Shown here: in pieces, positions 63,874 to 64,000 of the stretch
How positions within the stretch are numbered: position 1 is the first letter of the stretch
Layout of the letters: each line of letters begins with the position of its first letter
Translations under genes and position numbers: made by a program
The notes under the pieces: generated by a model
What the model saw: the letters and a program-made list of their open reading frames with translations, nothing else
The model's database searches: none
What the model was told of the DNA's origin: nothing
Assembly: GCF_021729865.1 (NCBI RefSeq)
Contig: NZ_CP063400.1
Span: 620,001 to 684,000, forward strand
Direction of reading: 5' to 3'
Origin: Hydrogenophaga sp. SL48
GTDB taxonomy: Bacteria > Pseudomonadota > Gammaproteobacteria > Burkholderiales > Burkholderiaceae_C
Length of the DNA: 64,000 nucleotides

Positions 63874-64000
63874 TCAATTCGCAAACGCCGCAATCCCGGT
63901 TATCGCCCGGCCCAGAATCAGCGCATGCACATCGTGCGTGCCTTCGTAGGTGTTCACCACCTCCAGGTTCACCAGGTGGCGGGCCACGCCGAACTCGTCG
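63874..64000 (-). CDS. Glutaryl-CoA/acyl-CoA dehydrogenase, C-terminal fragment (cut by window edge)
   Basis: The last 41 residues of a leftward gene that enters from the right edge: [20 protein letters not shown], then [19 protein letters not shown]. This is the C-terminal arm of glutaryl-CoA dehydrogenase (GcdH), including the catalytic-base region [10 protein letters not shown], where the Glu lies. The full enzyme (about 395 residues) decarboxylates glutaryl-CoA to crotonyl-CoA in lysine and aromatic degradation. Assignment to GcdH rather than another acyl-CoA dehydrogenase rests on this tail only. Confidence 0.85.
   Translation of the reverse strand, partial: DEFGVARHLVNLEVVNTYEGTHDVHALILGRAITGIAAFAN

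Overview
The window is about 68% GC and reads as chromosomal DNA of a betaproteobacterium of the order Burkholderiales, most likely family Comamonadaceae (Hydrogenophaga/Acidovorax-like). This rests on inference: the gene orders folC-SPOR-cvpA-purF-metZ and pcm-rhodanese-tolC, the high GC, and structured intergenic repeats of a kind typical of that family. There is no plasmid or phage backbone, no rRNA, no CRISPR array and no recognisable insertion sequence.

Layout. 1-12.6 kb: housekeeping genes (pepN fragment, a HAD phosphatase, prfB with its programmed +1 frameshift, two alpha/beta hydrolases, an acyl-CoA synthetase, an aldo/keto reductase, ybaK, plsY, a RidA protein, a retropepsin-like protease, yajQ, murB). 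12.7-18.5 kb: argG, ppnP and two adjacent lipoproteins, one an NHL propeller and one a trypsin-like protease, each carrying three DUF5648 repeats. 18.6-27.3 kb: an Spx/ArsC-like protein, proline iminopeptidase, folC-SPOR-cvpA-purF-metZ-gltX, then tRNA-Ala(GGC), tRNA-Glu(TTC) and tRNA-Asp(GTC). 27.3-30.3 kb: an exporter and alkylation repair (ogt plus an Ada-AlkA fusion). 30.4-37.6 kb: sugar phosphomutase and lipopolysaccharide core genes (two GT2 enzymes, an O-antigen-ligase-like protein, a WaaA-Kdo kinase fusion, one more glycosyltransferase). 37.8-45.3 kb: tolC, rhodanese, pcm, then an RND pump with adaptor and TetR regulator.

45.3-56.7 kb is a complete L-rhamnose locus. A LysR regulator is divergent from rhaD (aldolase-dehydrogenase fusion), rhaI, the ABC transporter rhaSTPQ, the mutarotase rhaM and a FGGY kinase. 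Rhamnose is imported, converted between anomers, isomerised, phosphorylated, cleaved, and the lactaldehyde oxidised by the same protein that made it. 56.7-60.8 kb holds a K+/H+ antiporter, a mandelate-racemase homologue with an altered catalytic lysine, a glyoxalase-fold protein, a DUF2267-like protein and a GNAT enzyme.

60.8-63.8 kb is accessory DNA. It has a vapBC operon whose third gene is a Phd-like antitoxin interrupted by a stop codon, a divergent phd/parE-type pair, and an AT-rich island (about 40-45% GC) with two genes. The second island gene encodes a protein whose C-terminus closely resembles the C-terminal domain of the RNA polymerase alpha subunit; it is the most unusual object in the window. 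The right edge holds the 3' end of a glutaryl-CoA-dehydrogenase-like gene.

Six copies of a roughly 85-110 bp structured repeat lie directly behind stop codons, always oriented with the gene before them.
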